Shown here: positions 43,301-50,635 of the stretch, piece after piece | Layout of the letters: the number at the start of each line of letters is the position of its first letter | How positions within the stretch are numbered: the stretch's first letter is position 1 | NCBI GenBank assembly: GCA_903921205.1 | Contig: CAIXPF010000062.1 | Span: 1-55,595, forward strand | DNA: 55,595 nt | Direction of reading: 5' to 3' | Origin: an uncultured Acidimicrobiia bacterium | GTDB lineage: Bacteria; Actinomycetota; Acidimicrobiia; Acidimicrobiales; CAIXPF01 | Notes under the pieces: model-generated | Databases searched by the model: none | Told to the model about the DNA's origin: nothing | Seen by the model: only the letters and a program-made list of their open reading frames with translations | Program-made: the position numbers and the translations under genes

Positions 43301-43876
43301 GCCGCCGACCTCGTGCAGTACCAGGACGACGCCTACGCCCGGGAGTACCTGGCGACGGTGGCCAAGGCGGCCATCGCCGACCAGGGCGACTTCACCCTCG
43401 CCGTGGCGAAGGGCATGTACAAGCTGATGGCCTACAAGGACGAGTACGAAGTGGCCCGCCTGCACCTCGAGGAGGCCGCCCGCCTCAACGTCGAGAACGC
43501 CGTCGGCACCGACGTGGTGGTGTCCTACAACCTGCACCCGCCGATCCTGCGGGCAATGGGCATGGACAAGAAGCTGCGGCTCGGCCCGTGGTTCACCCCG
43601 GCCCTGAGCACCCTGCAGAAGGGCAAGAAGCTCCGCGGCAAGGCATGGGACCCCTTCGGCTACGCCAAGGTCCGCCGGGTCGAGCGCTCCCTGATCAAGG
43701 ACTACCGCAACGTGGTCGAGAAGCTGGCCCGCAAGCTCACCGAGGACAACGTCGCCCAGGCCACCGAACTGGCGGCGCTGCCCGACATGGTCCGCGGCTA
43801 CGAGGACATCAAGCTGCGCAACGTCGAGCGTTACGAGTCCGAGCTCGCCCGGTTGCGCGGCTCCCTGGGCGTCTGA
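40319..43876 (+). CDS. Indolepyruvate:ferredoxin oxidoreductase, fused alpha-gamma type
   Basis: A 1185-residue single-chain enzyme oxidising indolepyruvate or other 2-oxo acids to acyl-CoA with ferredoxin. Order: alpha pyrimidine-type domain (FVSGYQGSPLGGYDREL), ThDP-binding central part (YFCSGCPHSTGTKAPEGELV, GGGIGCHGLVTVMD, GDGTFAHSGSL) around residues 437-520, a 4Fe-4S ferredoxin-like insert near 640 (VCEGCGDCGVQSNCLSVQP, then CNKDYSCLAGDCPSF), and a C-terminal gamma domain (MPGVGGTGVVTVSQILGTA ... GLDQTGLSQKAGPVVSDLR). The linker GGSKANGANGAKTNKASGG joins insert and gamma domain. Probably regulated through the palindromic upstream region. Confidence 0.93.
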   Translation: MTDVMPGRSAAAFDLEAKYREESGSFFFTGVQALVRVPMDQMRADRKAGHRTATFVSGYQGSPLGGYDRELIAHKALLDQLNIVHKPGLNEELGATAVMGSQLSAVFPKQRFDGVLGIWYGKSPGLDRAGDAIRHAAYAGTHALGGVLTLTGDDPSNKSSTLPSASEYALADLHNTILHPGNVQEVLDLGMHGIALSRASGLWSAIKIVTAVADGSATAEVGPDRIRPVIPELEYQGKPWKPKVTGRIAGVPANPVEQEIYEARYEMARLYAIANGLNKITITSPDAWLGIVASGRVYHEVLAAAAILGLDEDGLRRNGIRLLQLGMMHPFEGETARRFADGLQEILVVEEKRPFIETHLRDALYGMPDAPRVTGKYDPDRNRLIPGHGALDADYLVEPLYKRFTQRIDAGRLQTPAPKVVRKKIDLLPTRTPYFCSGCPHSTGTKAPEGELVGGGIGCHGLVTVMDPKRVGTLMGNTQMGGEGVQWIGVEPFVDVPHFTQNLGDGTFAHSGSLCIRAAVAAKSNVTFKILYNGAVAMTGGQDAAGAMPIPQLTQWLLAEGAAKVIVTTDELEKYRGIKLADGVQVLDRERIIEAQEELAKVRGTTVLIHDQQCAAEKRRDRKRGLIAEPPERVVINERVCEGCGDCGVQSNCLSVQPIETEFGRKTQIHQSSCNKDYSCLAGDCPSFLTIVPKKSTGKWAAIGGGMLGGSKANGANGAKTNKASGGARRTPAIDVASLPAPTMLVPAEDTTIRMPGVGGTGVVTVSQILGTAATLDGKYVGGLDQTGLSQKAGPVVSDLRITTEAVEGTNKLTAGSADVYLVFDLLVGLAPANLESVSPTRTVAVTSTAKTPTGFMVRDPNAAFPDLGRLKGELDKLTRAEHNRYVDTIAVTEGLFGESTTANTFLIGVAYQLGVLPISAESIEQAIELNGAAVEANKLAFRWGRQWTIDPEKVRAASVLPEDQLAKPSAELEAAIVAAGLGDGELGRVVRLRAADLVQYQDDAYAREYLATVAKAAIADQGDFTLAVAKGMYKLMAYKDEYEVARLHLEEAARLNVENAVGTDVVVSYNLHPPILRAMGMDKKLRLGPWFTPALSTLQKGKKLRGKAWDPFGYAKVRRVERSLIKDYRNVVEKLARKLTEDNVAQATELAALPDMVRGYEDIKLRNVERYESELARLRGSLGV

Positions 43877-43907
43877 GCGAACGGGCGGTCCGGGCGTACC
43901 CGGCATC

Positions 43908-43943
43908 GGCGAGGGGTCGGGCCCGCGGGCCCGGCCCCTCGCC
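43908..43943. terminator. 18-bp hairpin after the oxidoreductase gene
   Basis: GGCGAGGGGTCGGGCCCG (43908-43925) pairs with CGGGCCCGGCCCCTCGCC (43926-43943) with one G-U pair and almost no loop; likely terminator before the thioesterase promoter. Confidence 0.7.
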
Positions 43944-43966
43944 GCGTCCACCGGGAGCGCGCCGCC

Positions 43967-43972
43967 TAACGT
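43967..43972 (+). promoter_or_regulatory. Leaderless -10 box TAACGT for the thioesterase gene
   Basis: TAACGT lies 8 nt before the ATG at 43981. Confidence 0.55.
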
Positions 43973-43980
43973 GCAACCCG

Positions 43981-44415
43981 ATGCGCCTGGCCCTCGACCC
44001 CTCCACCGATCCGGCCGACTACCCCTTCCGCCACGCGGTACGGGTGCGCTTCGCCGAGACCGACGCGATGGGCATCGTCCACCATGCGGCCTACTTCCCG
44101 TACCTGGAGGAGGCCCGGGTGTCGTGGCTCCGACACATCGGCCACCCCTACGACGCCGTGCGTGACGTCGGGGTCGACTTCGGGGTTCTCGAGGCGTTCG
44201 TGCAGTACCGGATGGCCCTCCGCTTCGACGAGGTGGTCGACGTGCACCTCAGCATCGGGGCCGTCACCCGCACCACGTTCCAACTGGCCTACCTGCTGAC
44301 CGTCGCCGGCGAGGTACGGGCCACCGCCGTGACGGTGCACGGGGCGATGAACGCCAACGGCCGCCCCACCCGTCTGCCGGCCTGGTTCGACACGATCGGA
44401 CGCATCCCGGGCTGA
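43981..44415 (+). CDS. Hotdog-fold acyl-CoA thioesterase (YbgC/4-hydroxybenzoyl-CoA type)
   Basis: A 144-residue hotdog protein. The catalytic Asp lies in RFAETDAMGIVHHAAYFPYLEEAR, the YbgC/4HBT signature, and further strands read VQYRMALRFDEVVDVHLSIG. It would hydrolyse acyl-CoA thioesters and could drain the acyl-CoA made by the oxidoreductase or CoA-transferases nearby. Start is set by the leaderless box. Separately transcribed from the oxidoreductase because of the hairpin between them. Confidence 0.9.
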   Translation: MRLALDPSTDPADYPFRHAVRVRFAETDAMGIVHHAAYFPYLEEARVSWLRHIGHPYDAVRDVGVDFGVLEAFVQYRMALRFDEVVDVHLSIGAVTRTTFQLAYLLTVAGEVRATAVTVHGAMNANGRPTRLPAWFDTIGRIPG

Positions 44416-44502
44416 GCCGCCATGCCCCGGTCACCACGCCCGGCACCGCAATCGGGTGGTCACAGCACGGCCACAGCTGGCTAGTTTCGCAACGGAGGGC
44501 CC

Positions 44503-46128
44503 GTGGACGAACGATCTGAGCAGGATGACCCGCCCGCAGACGGCCGAACCGACAGCCCGCCTGCAGACGGTGTCCAGACCGGACCGCAGCTGACGCACCA
44601 GCGTCCGCCCCGTTCGTGGGGGGCAGCCGCCGGGCTGGTGTCGATGGCCGCCGGGCTCGGCGCCGGACAACTCGCCGCAGGGCTGGCACGCGACCTCGAG
44701 CCACCGGTGGTCAGCGTCGGCAACCGGGTGGTCGACGCAGCGCCGGCCTGGCTGAAGACCTTCGCCATCGACACCTTCGGCACCGGCGACAAGACCGCGT
44801 TGATCGTGGGGACGGTGCTGGTACTGGCCGCAGTGTCCGTACTCGCCGGCATGGTGGCCCTGCGCCGCAGCCTGGCCGGCGGGCTCGCCGTCGTCGCGGG
44901 CTTCGGGCTGGTGGGCATGACCGCCGCCGGCCTGGACGACAACAGCGGCGGCTGGGGGTGGCTGCCATCCGCGGTGGCCATGGTGGCCGCCGGCGCGTCG
45001 CTCACCTTGCTGACCCGCCTGGCCACGCGCCCGGCCGCTGCGCCCGGAGGCGGCCCGGCGGCCGACCGCCGCCGTTTCCTCACCGGCATCGGGGCGCTGG
45101 CCGTCAGTACCGCAGTGGCACTGGCAGCGGGCCGGGCCCTGCGCAGCCGCTTCGCCGCCGAGGTGGAACGGGCCGGGATCCGTCTGCGCCGGCCGGTCGA
45201 GCCGCTGGCTGCGCCACCGGCGGATCCGGCGGCAACCATCGCCGGTCTCAGCCCGTTGCTCGTCCCCAACGCCGACTTCTACCGGATCGACACCTCGCTG
45301 CTGTTACCGGCGGTGACGGTCGAGACCTGGGATCTCACCATCGACGGCATGGTCGAACAGCCGCTGCGCTTCACCTACGACCAACTGTGGGACCGGGAGC
45401 TGCACGAGTACGACCTCACTCTGTCCTGCGTCTCCAACGAGATCGGCGGCGACCTGGTCGGCAACGCCCGGTGGGTCGGGGTACGACTCGACGAGCTGCT
45501 CATCGAAGCCGGCATCGAGCCCGACGCCGATCAGATCATGACCCACTCCGTGGACGGGTTCACCGCCGGCTTCCCGGTCGAGGCGGCGTTGGACGGGCGT
45601 GACGCCATCGTGGCGTTGACCATGAACGGCGAGGTCCTGCCGGCCGTTCACGGCTACCCGGCCCGGCTGATCGTGCCCGGTCTGTACGGGTACGTCTCGG
45701 CCACCAAGTGGCTGTCCCGGTTGGAGCTGACCCGGTTCGACCGGGCCCAGGGCTACTGGATCCCGCGCGGCTGGGCCGTCCAGGCGCCGATCAAGACCCA
45801 GTCACGTATCGACACGCCCCGCTCGGGATCCTCGGTCCCGGCGGGGGCGACCGCCATCGCCGGCGTGGCCTGGGCACCGATCCGCGGTGTCACCAAGGTC
45901 GAGGTGCAGGTCGGTGACGGCCCGTGGCAGCAGGCCGAGCTCGGACCGTCGCTGGGCGAGGCGGCCTGGCGACAGTGGTGGTTCAGCTGGCAGGCCGAAC
46001 CGGGAACCTACCTGGTGCGTTGCCGGGCAACCGACGGCACCGGCACGACACAGCCGCGTGAGGTCACCCCGGTCGCGCCGGACGGCGCCACGGGCTGGCA
46101 CACCATCAAGGTGAAGGTCGAACGTTGA
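44503..46128 (+). CDS. Membrane-anchored molybdopterin-dependent oxidoreductase (sulfite-oxidase fold)
   Basis: A 541-residue protein. The N-terminal part has about four membrane helices (GAAAGLVSMAAGLGAGQLAA, TALIVGTVLVLAAVSVLAGM, GLAVVAGFGLVGMTAAGL, LPSAVAMVAAGASLTLL), then RRRFLTGIGALAVSTAVALA, which resembles a Tat signal placed internally. The catalytic domain shows VETWDLTIDGMVEQPLRFTY, the molybdenum-ligating Cys309 in LTLSCVSNEIGG, HGYPARLIVPGLYGYVSATK and a C-terminal Ig-like domain. Substrate may be sulfite or oxidised methionine/proteins; not decidable. GGAGGG precedes the GTG start. Its 3' end overlaps the convergent c-di-GMP gene. Confidence 0.88.
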   Translation: MDERSEQDDPPADGRTDSPPADGVQTGPQLTHQRPPRSWGAAAGLVSMAAGLGAGQLAAGLARDLEPPVVSVGNRVVDAAPAWLKTFAIDTFGTGDKTALIVGTVLVLAAVSVLAGMVALRRSLAGGLAVVAGFGLVGMTAAGLDDNSGGWGWLPSAVAMVAAGASLTLLTRLATRPAAAPGGGPAADRRRFLTGIGALAVSTAVALAAGRALRSRFAAEVERAGIRLRRPVEPLAAPPADPAATIAGLSPLLVPNADFYRIDTSLLLPAVTVETWDLTIDGMVEQPLRFTYDQLWDRELHEYDLTLSCVSNEIGGDLVGNARWVGVRLDELLIEAGIEPDADQIMTHSVDGFTAGFPVEAALDGRDAIVALTMNGEVLPAVHGYPARLIVPGLYGYVSATKWLSRLELTRFDRAQGYWIPRGWAVQAPIKTQSRIDTPRSGSSVPAGATAIAGVAWAPIRGVTKVEVQVGDGPWQQAELGPSLGEAAWRQWWFSWQAEPGTYLVRCRATDGTGTTQPREVTPVAPDGATGWHTIKVKVER

Positions 46129-48169
46129 CCGAGCGGTTCGGCACGACCGGGTCGGGGGCGAGGTACCACGGGGTGCCGTACTGCTCGGAGATCTGCGCCG
46201 GTGACATCGGCCGGGCGAAGTAGAAGCCCTGCGCGACGTCGCACCCCCAGGCGGCAAGCGTCGAGAACTGCTCCTGGGTCTCGACCCCCTCGGCGACGAC
46301 CTCGAGCCCGAGCTGATGACCGAGCCCGATCATCGTGTACACGATCGCCCCGTCCATGGCGTCGGTGCACAGGTCGTCGACGAAGCACTTGTCGATCTTC
46401 AGGGTGCTCAGCGGCAGGTTGCGCAGGTGCGCCAGCGAGGTCGATCCCTGTCCGAAGTCGTCGAGAGCCATGGCGATACCGGCGGAACGCAGACGGCGTA
46501 CCGTGCGAGCCACCCGATCGGGGTCCGCGATGATGGCGGTCTCGGTGATCTCGAGCTCGAGGTACGGTGCAGGCACCTCGTGGCGGGCGAGCAGCCGGAT
46601 CACCTGCTCGGGGAATCGGTCGTCTCGCACGTTCTTGGCCGACACGTTCACGGCGACGCGCAGGTGCAGGCCCTCGGCCGCCCAGCGGCCCGCCTGCTGG
46701 ATGGCACGATCGAGCACCCATGCGGTGAGCGGGACGATCAACGCCGATTCCTCGGCGAGTGCGACGAACTCCGAGGGTGGGATCGGGCCGCGCTCTGGAT
46801 GATTCCAACGGACGAGGGCCTCGACGCTGTGGACCCGGTTGTCGTGCAGGTTCAGCTTCGGCTGATAGGCCAGCTGCAGCTCGTCGCGCAGGATCGCCCG
46901 GCGCAACTCAACGGCGAGACCGAGACGCGAGTGGTCGGTGTCGTCGAGGTCGACGGTGAACTGCTCGCTACCCGCCTGGGTCCGCTTCGACTCCTGCATC
47001 GCGATGTCGGCGCGTCGCAGCAGGAGGTCGATGTCCTGCCCGTGGGCCGGGAAGGAGGCGACGCCGATCGCCGCCTCGAAGCTGATCGGCACCCCGGCCA
47101 CGTCGATCTCGGCCTCGAGCACGTCGTGGATGATCGGCAGCATCGCCATGGCGGCGTCGCCGTCGACCCCGGGCAGGAGGATCGCGAACACGTCACCACC
47201 GAGCCGGGCGACGACCTGGCCGGGCTGCACGATGCTCTGCAGCCGCAGGGCCACGTGCCGGAGCAGCTCGTCGCCCCGCTCGCGGCCGACCGCTTTGTTC
47301 ACCTCGGTGAATCGCTGCAGGTCCAGCACCGCCACGGCCGCCGGCAACTGATGGTCGGCCAACGTCGCCAGCGTCCCCGCTGCCGCATCGGTGAACGAAC
47401 GGCGATTGGGCAGCCCGGTCAGCTGGTCGACCAACGCCAGGTGACGATGGGCCAACTCGCTACGGCGCAACTGGGCGGTGACGACTGCGGCGATCGTCGC
47501 CAGGCTGACCCACAGCAACAGCGCACCGGCGGCGGACGTCGCCCGCAACCCCAGCTGTCCCTGGGCGGCGTGGTCCCCTGCCCAGGGGATGACCAGTTCG
47601 GCCACGGCGACCACCGAAGCACCGTCCGCAGTGTGCAACGGCACGAACACGGTGAGCAGACGGCGGGAATCGGCGGTGTAGAACGGCGAGATGCGACCCG
47701 GGGCGCGGCCGCGCAGCACCGAGGCGTCGCCCTCGGCGGCATCGAAGAGACTCTCGGCCAACTCCACCCGAGCGGTGTCCGCAGACGGATCGGCGCCGTC
47801 GAAGAGCAGCTGCCCCGACGGTGTCCAGACCCGGACCCCTGCGACCGACCCGCCGAGCGCGAGTTGGTCGGCGATGGCCCGTAGCCCGGTACGGGCCTCG
47901 TCGTCGAGAGCCGAGGGCTCGTCGACGGACAGGTGGACCACCGGCTCGACCACGTCGTCGGCCACCAGCACGGCTCGGCTCTGTGCGGCAGCCACAGCGG
48001 TTCGCTCGGTCTGACGTCGGATGCTGAACTCGGCTGCTGCACCGAGCACGAGCACCGGGACGAGGCTGACCAACAGATAACGGCGCAGGGGACGAACGCC
48101 ATGGTCAGCAGAGAACACGGTTCGCCATCGGCGCAGATCAGACCAGGCTTGAACGGACGATGGTCCCAC
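46106..48169 (-). CDS. GGDEF/EAL c-di-GMP protein with degenerate GGDEF and intact EAL
   Basis: A 687-residue membrane protein. An N-terminal helix (RYLLVSLVPVLVLGAAAEF) is followed by an extracytoplasmic sensor segment to about residue 205 and a second helix (AAGALLLWVSLATIAAVVTA). The GGDEF domain reads RLGGDVFAILL near residue 323, so the signature Glu is Val and cyclase activity is doubtful. The EAL domain is intact: VEALVRWNHPERG near 449, VNVSAKN, ELEITETAI, LDDFGQGSTSL, KIDKCFV and EGVETQEQ. It most likely hydrolyses c-di-GMP, with the GGDEF as an allosteric part. GTG start. Confidence 0.92.
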   Translation of the reverse strand: MGPSSVQAWSDLRRWRTVFSADHGVRPLRRYLLVSLVPVLVLGAAAEFSIRRQTERTAVAAAQSRAVLVADDVVEPVVHLSVDEPSALDDEARTGLRAIADQLALGGSVAGVRVWTPSGQLLFDGADPSADTARVELAESLFDAAEGDASVLRGRAPGRISPFYTADSRRLLTVFVPLHTADGASVVAVAELVIPWAGDHAAQGQLGLRATSAAGALLLWVSLATIAAVVTAQLRRSELAHRHLALVDQLTGLPNRRSFTDAAAGTLATLADHQLPAAVAVLDLQRFTEVNKAVGRERGDELLRHVALRLQSIVQPGQVVARLGGDVFAILLPGVDGDAAMAMLPIIHDVLEAEIDVAGVPISFEAAIGVASFPAHGQDIDLLLRRADIAMQESKRTQAGSEQFTVDLDDTDHSRLGLAVELRRAILRDELQLAYQPKLNLHDNRVHSVEALVRWNHPERGPIPPSEFVALAEESALIVPLTAWVLDRAIQQAGRWAAEGLHLRVAVNVSAKNVRDDRFPEQVIRLLARHEVPAPYLELEITETAIIADPDRVARTVRRLRSAGIAMALDDFGQGSTSLAHLRNLPLSTLKIDKCFVDDLCTDAMDGAIVYTMIGLGHQLGLEVVAEGVETQEQFSTLAAWGCDVAQGFYFARPMSPAQISEQYGTPWYLAPDPVVPNRSVNVRPSP

Positions 48170-48202
48170 TCCGCACGAGCCGGCGAACCTGGTGGTGTCC
48201 GC

Positions 48203-48751
48203 TCAGGCCATCAGGGCGTGGGCACGGCCCCACCGGCCGATCCGCACGTCGAGAGCGCAGACGATCGCGGCCCCGGCACCGCCGGTCCGCCTGGTGGCCT
48301 TGCGGGCGATGGCCCGCGATCGGCGCTGCTGCGATGCGGCGAACACCACCAGTTCGACCCCGGGGCATCGGACCGCATCGGCGAGCACCGACACCGTATC
48401 GCCGCAGCGGATCTCGCAGCGGGCGTCGATGCCCATCTCCCACAGGAACCACTGCAGCTCCCGGGCCGAGCGGGCCACGGCGGGGGGCGTGGCGTCGTCG
48501 CCGGAGGCCTCGACCGGTTCGATCGGGCAGAACACCCCGCTGAGGGGATCGCCGATCAGCACCGTGCCGACCGCCCTCGGCGGCCGCACCACGATCAGGT
48601 CGACCGAGGTCGCGCCGTCACCGCCGATGCGCCGCAGCTCGTCGGCCAACCGGGGCCCACCGGCGCCGGGGACACACACGACGGTCACCTGGCGGACCCG
48701 GTGCAGCGACGCCGGTTCGACGGGTCGGCGGCCCTTGGCAACATCACCCAT
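48203..48751 (-). CDS. Universal stress protein-like hypothetical protein
   Basis: A 182-residue protein starting MGDVAKGRRPVEPASLHRV. Strand-helix pattern (VTVVCVPGAGGPRLADELRR, VDLIVVRPPRAVGTVLIGDP, SARELQWFLWEMGIDARCEI, VELVVFAASQQRRSRAIARK) is reminiscent of the USP/HUP fold, but ATP-binding GxxG motifs are not clear. A regulatory site of CRP type overlaps its start and -10 box. ATG 48751 was chosen because it follows TATCGT at 6 nt; an open frame 69 nt longer exists but reads through the operator. Confidence 0.6.
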   Translation of the reverse strand: MGDVAKGRRPVEPASLHRVRQVTVVCVPGAGGPRLADELRRIGGDGATSVDLIVVRPPRAVGTVLIGDPLSGVFCPIEPVEASGDDATPPAVARSARELQWFLWEMGIDARCEIRCGDTVSVLADAVRCPGVELVVFAASQQRRSRAIARKATRRTGGAGAAIVCALDVRIGRWGRAHALMA

Positions 48752-48778
48752 GCTGTGACGATAGTCACAACATGGGTG
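48745..48778. promoter_or_regulatory. CRP/FNR-type operator within an extended inverted repeat
   Basis: TGTGACGATAGTCACA (48754-48769) is a perfect TGTGA-N6-TCACA site, the consensus for CRP-family regulators. It lies within a longer inverted repeat, CACCCATG (48745-48752) and CATGGGTG (48771-48778). It covers the -10 box and first codon of the USP-like gene, so a bound regulator would block transcription. Confidence 0.8.
48758..48763 (-). promoter_or_regulatory. Leaderless -10 box TATCGT of the USP-like gene
   Basis: On the minus strand TATCGT precedes ATG 48751 by 6 nt and is buried in the CRP-type site. Confidence 0.5.
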
Positions 48779-48830
48779 ATGGCGGAGCCATTTTCGGCGG
48801 TTCCGATGATCTCGACGCACATCCTCGGAG

Positions 48831-48892
48831 CGATTCGCCGTCGATTCGCCGAGGACCGACGACGAAAGCAGCAGCGAATCGGCAGTGAATCG
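48831..48892. repeat. Paired GAATCG repeats in opposed orientation
   Basis: CGATTC at 48831-48836 and 48842-48847 (period 11) and its reverse complement GAATCG at 48876-48881 and 48887-48892 (period 11) form two direct-repeat pairs facing each other, separated by 28 bp. The same GAATCG core is in the 36-bp palindrome at 40127-40162. Confidence 0.7.
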
Positions 48893-48910
48893 GCGAGCCC
48901 GGGCGCGTTG

Positions 48911-48937
48911 CGGGGCGGGCCCAGCGGACCCGCCCCG
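48911..48937 (-). terminator. Hairpin downstream of the VOC protein gene
   Basis: CGGGGCGGGCCC (48911-48922) pairs with GGACCCGCCCCG (48926-48937) in a 12-bp stem with one mismatch (a G-U pair in the minus-strand transcript) and a 3-nt loop; terminator for the VOC gene on the minus strand. Confidence 0.55.
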
Positions 48938-48967
48938 TGGCGATCGGACCGGTACCGCGATGGGCCG

Positions 48968-49531
48968 TCAGACGGCCGGAGCGCCGAACACCTTCCAGTC
49001 GGTGTTGTCGACCAGGGACTCCTCACCGGTGGTGGCGGTGGGCACGAAATGGTTCAAGGCCCCGTCGATGTCCTGCTCCCACACCTCGGCGGGCAGTTCG
49101 TAGAGGATCTCGATGCCGTTGCCGTCGGGGTCCACCACGTAGCAGGAATGGGTCATGCCGTGCTCGCCGCGCACCGCGAACTCCACGCCCTTGGAACGCA
49201 TGTACGCCAACTGCTTGACGAAGTCCTCCTGGCTGTATGCCACGGCGAAGTGGTTGATGGCGTTGGTCGACTTCGCCCCGCCCAGGCGCCACGTCGCCGC
49301 CGGCCCAGCCGCCTCGGGGTCGGCCATCTGCACCAGAGCGAGATCGTGATGCGAGCCCGGACGGACCTGATAGAAGCGCATCGTCATCCGCGAACGCGGG
49401 TCCAGCTCACCGCACTGCCGGAACCCCAGACCCTCGGTGTAGAAGCGATGCGATGCTTCGATGTCACGCACGTTCAGGACCAGATGGTTGACCCCGAGTG
49501 CCGCAACGGCCGGTGCTTCCTGCTCACTCAT
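48968..49531 (-). CDS. VOC family (extradiol dioxygenase/glyoxalase-like) protein
   Basis: A 187-residue protein with two beta-alpha-beta-beta-beta modules. Metal-ligand candidates: His in GVNHLVLNVRD, His in INHFAVAYSQED and Glu in NGIEILYELPAEVW. HSCYVVDPDGNGIEILYE is typical of extradiol dioxygenases and glyoxalase-like enzymes. The middle DLALVQMADPEAAGPAATW and TNAINHFAVAY suggest a catechol-2,3-dioxygenase-like member. A strong GGGAGGT ribosome site lies before the ATG. Substrate unknown. Confidence 0.88.
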   Translation of the reverse strand: MSEQEAPAVAALGVNHLVLNVRDIEASHRFYTEGLGFRQCGELDPRSRMTMRFYQVRPGSHHDLALVQMADPEAAGPAATWRLGGAKSTNAINHFAVAYSQEDFVKQLAYMRSKGVEFAVRGEHGMTHSCYVVDPDGNGIEILYELPAEVWEQDIDGALNHFVPTATTGEESLVDNTDWKVFGAPAV

Positions 49532-49649
49532 CGGTGGTACCTCCCAGGCGCCGAATCTGCCGACCAGGTCGACCGATGGGTTCCGGCATCACCGGGGGTC
49601 GCCTGCGATCCGCAGGGTAGCGCAGGGCCACCACGGCGCGGGCAGGGAC

Positions 49650-50231
49650 CTACTTGACGTCGAGCAGGTCGACCACGAAGACCAGCGTCTCGTTCGGCTG
49701 GATCACCGGCGGGAAGCCGCGCGGCCCGTAGGCGAGATCGGCGGGGATGACCAGCTGGCGACGACCGCCGACCTTCATCCCGGCGACGCCCTGGTCCCAT
49801 CCGGCGATGACCTGCCCGCCGCCGAGGCGGAACGAGAACGGCTCGCTGCGATCCCACGAGGCGTCGAACTGGCTGCCGTCGAGATGGACGCCGACGTACT
49901 GCACCGTCACGGTCTTGCCCTTGGTGGCCTCGACGCCGGTACCGACGACCAGATCTTCGGCGACCAGGGTGGTGGGGACGGCCCCGGTGGGCACGGACAC
50001 GGTCGGCTTGCTCATCTTGTTCTCCTTGGTTGCCGACGCCGCGCCTGCAGCTGCGGTGGTCGCGGTCCCCGGGGCGTCGGACACCTCGGCGCCATCGTCA
50101 CCGCCGCACCCGGAAGCGGTCAAACCCAGGGCGGCCACCAGCGCCACCGAGGCCGCGAGGCCACGGCCACGGCCACGGCCACGGCCCACCATCGGGCGTC
50201 CGGCAGAAGTGGATGCAGCGTTGGCGTTCAT
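49650..50231 (-). CDS. FKBP-type peptidyl-prolyl isomerase lipoprotein
   Basis: A 193-residue protein. Signal peptide with GRGRGRGRG basic region and lipobox LTASGC, a Ser/Thr/Ala/Asp linker, and a C-terminal FKBP domain near residues 88-193 (VVGTGVEATKGKTVTVQYVG, SQFDASWDRSEPFSFRLGGG, VIAGWDQGVAGMKVGGRRQL, VIPADLAYGPRG, LVFVVDLLDV). Key active-site residues (Tyr of VQYVG, Asp of FDAS, Trp of AGWDQG, Phe of VFVVD) are present. It assists folding of extracytoplasmic proteins. A leaderless TAGCGT box is 7 nt before the ATG. Confidence 0.92.
   Translation of the reverse strand: MNANAASTSAGRPMVGRGRGRGRGLAASVALVAALGLTASGCGGDDGAEVSDAPGTATTAAAGAASATKENKMSKPTVSVPTGAVPTTLVAEDLVVGTGVEATKGKTVTVQYVGVHLDGSQFDASWDRSEPFSFRLGGGQVIAGWDQGVAGMKVGGRRQLVIPADLAYGPRGFPPVIQPNETLVFVVDLLDVK
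50158..50187. repeat. 6-bp repeat CGGCCA/GGCCAC in the FKBP signal-peptide coding region
   Basis: About five copies of GGCCAC encode the Gly-Arg-Gly-Arg stretch at the N-terminus of the FKBP lipoprotein. Slippage here could change the charge of the signal peptide. Confidence 0.7.
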
Positions 50232-50238
50232 CCCGACC

Positions 50239-50244
50239 ACGCTA
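50239..50244 (-). promoter_or_regulatory. Leaderless -10 box TAGCGT for the FKBP gene
   Basis: TAGCGT on the minus strand, 7 nt before ATG 50231. Confidence 0.6.
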
Positions 50245-50635
50245 ACGGGCCGCCGCCGCAACGCGACCGCGACCCTCGCCCTGTCGCTCGAGGTACCGCC
50301 GGCCAGCAGTTCCGCGCACGCACCGCAACGAACGTCTGCTCGTGGCGTCGCTCATCGTCACGTGTCGCGTTCCGTCGGCTCGGCCCTCTGGGCGCGCACG
50401 CCGCAGCACCGGGTTCCGTTGAACACCGGTTCCGTCGCTAGTGGCGTCGGGCCGCGTGGGTGCCGAAGGCGCTACCGCGGCGTGGCGAGCACCAGTCGGA
50501 TGGCGCAGCGCTGGAAGCGGGCTGCCGGAATCCGCTGTAGGTCGGGGCGTTTGCGGTGGTGTGACGTGACGTTCGGCCCCAGACCCGCTGCCGAACACCT
50601 CCCTACGGTCAGCGCATCGCTTGGTTGGGGGTTTG
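50245..50635. other. 391-bp gene-free region between FKBP and RCC1 genes
   Basis: Divergent intergenic region. A TACGGT at 50604-50609 lies about 27 nt before the RCC1-gene ATG and may be its -10 box. The rest contains no frame I accept, hairpin or repeat of note. Confidence 0.45.
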
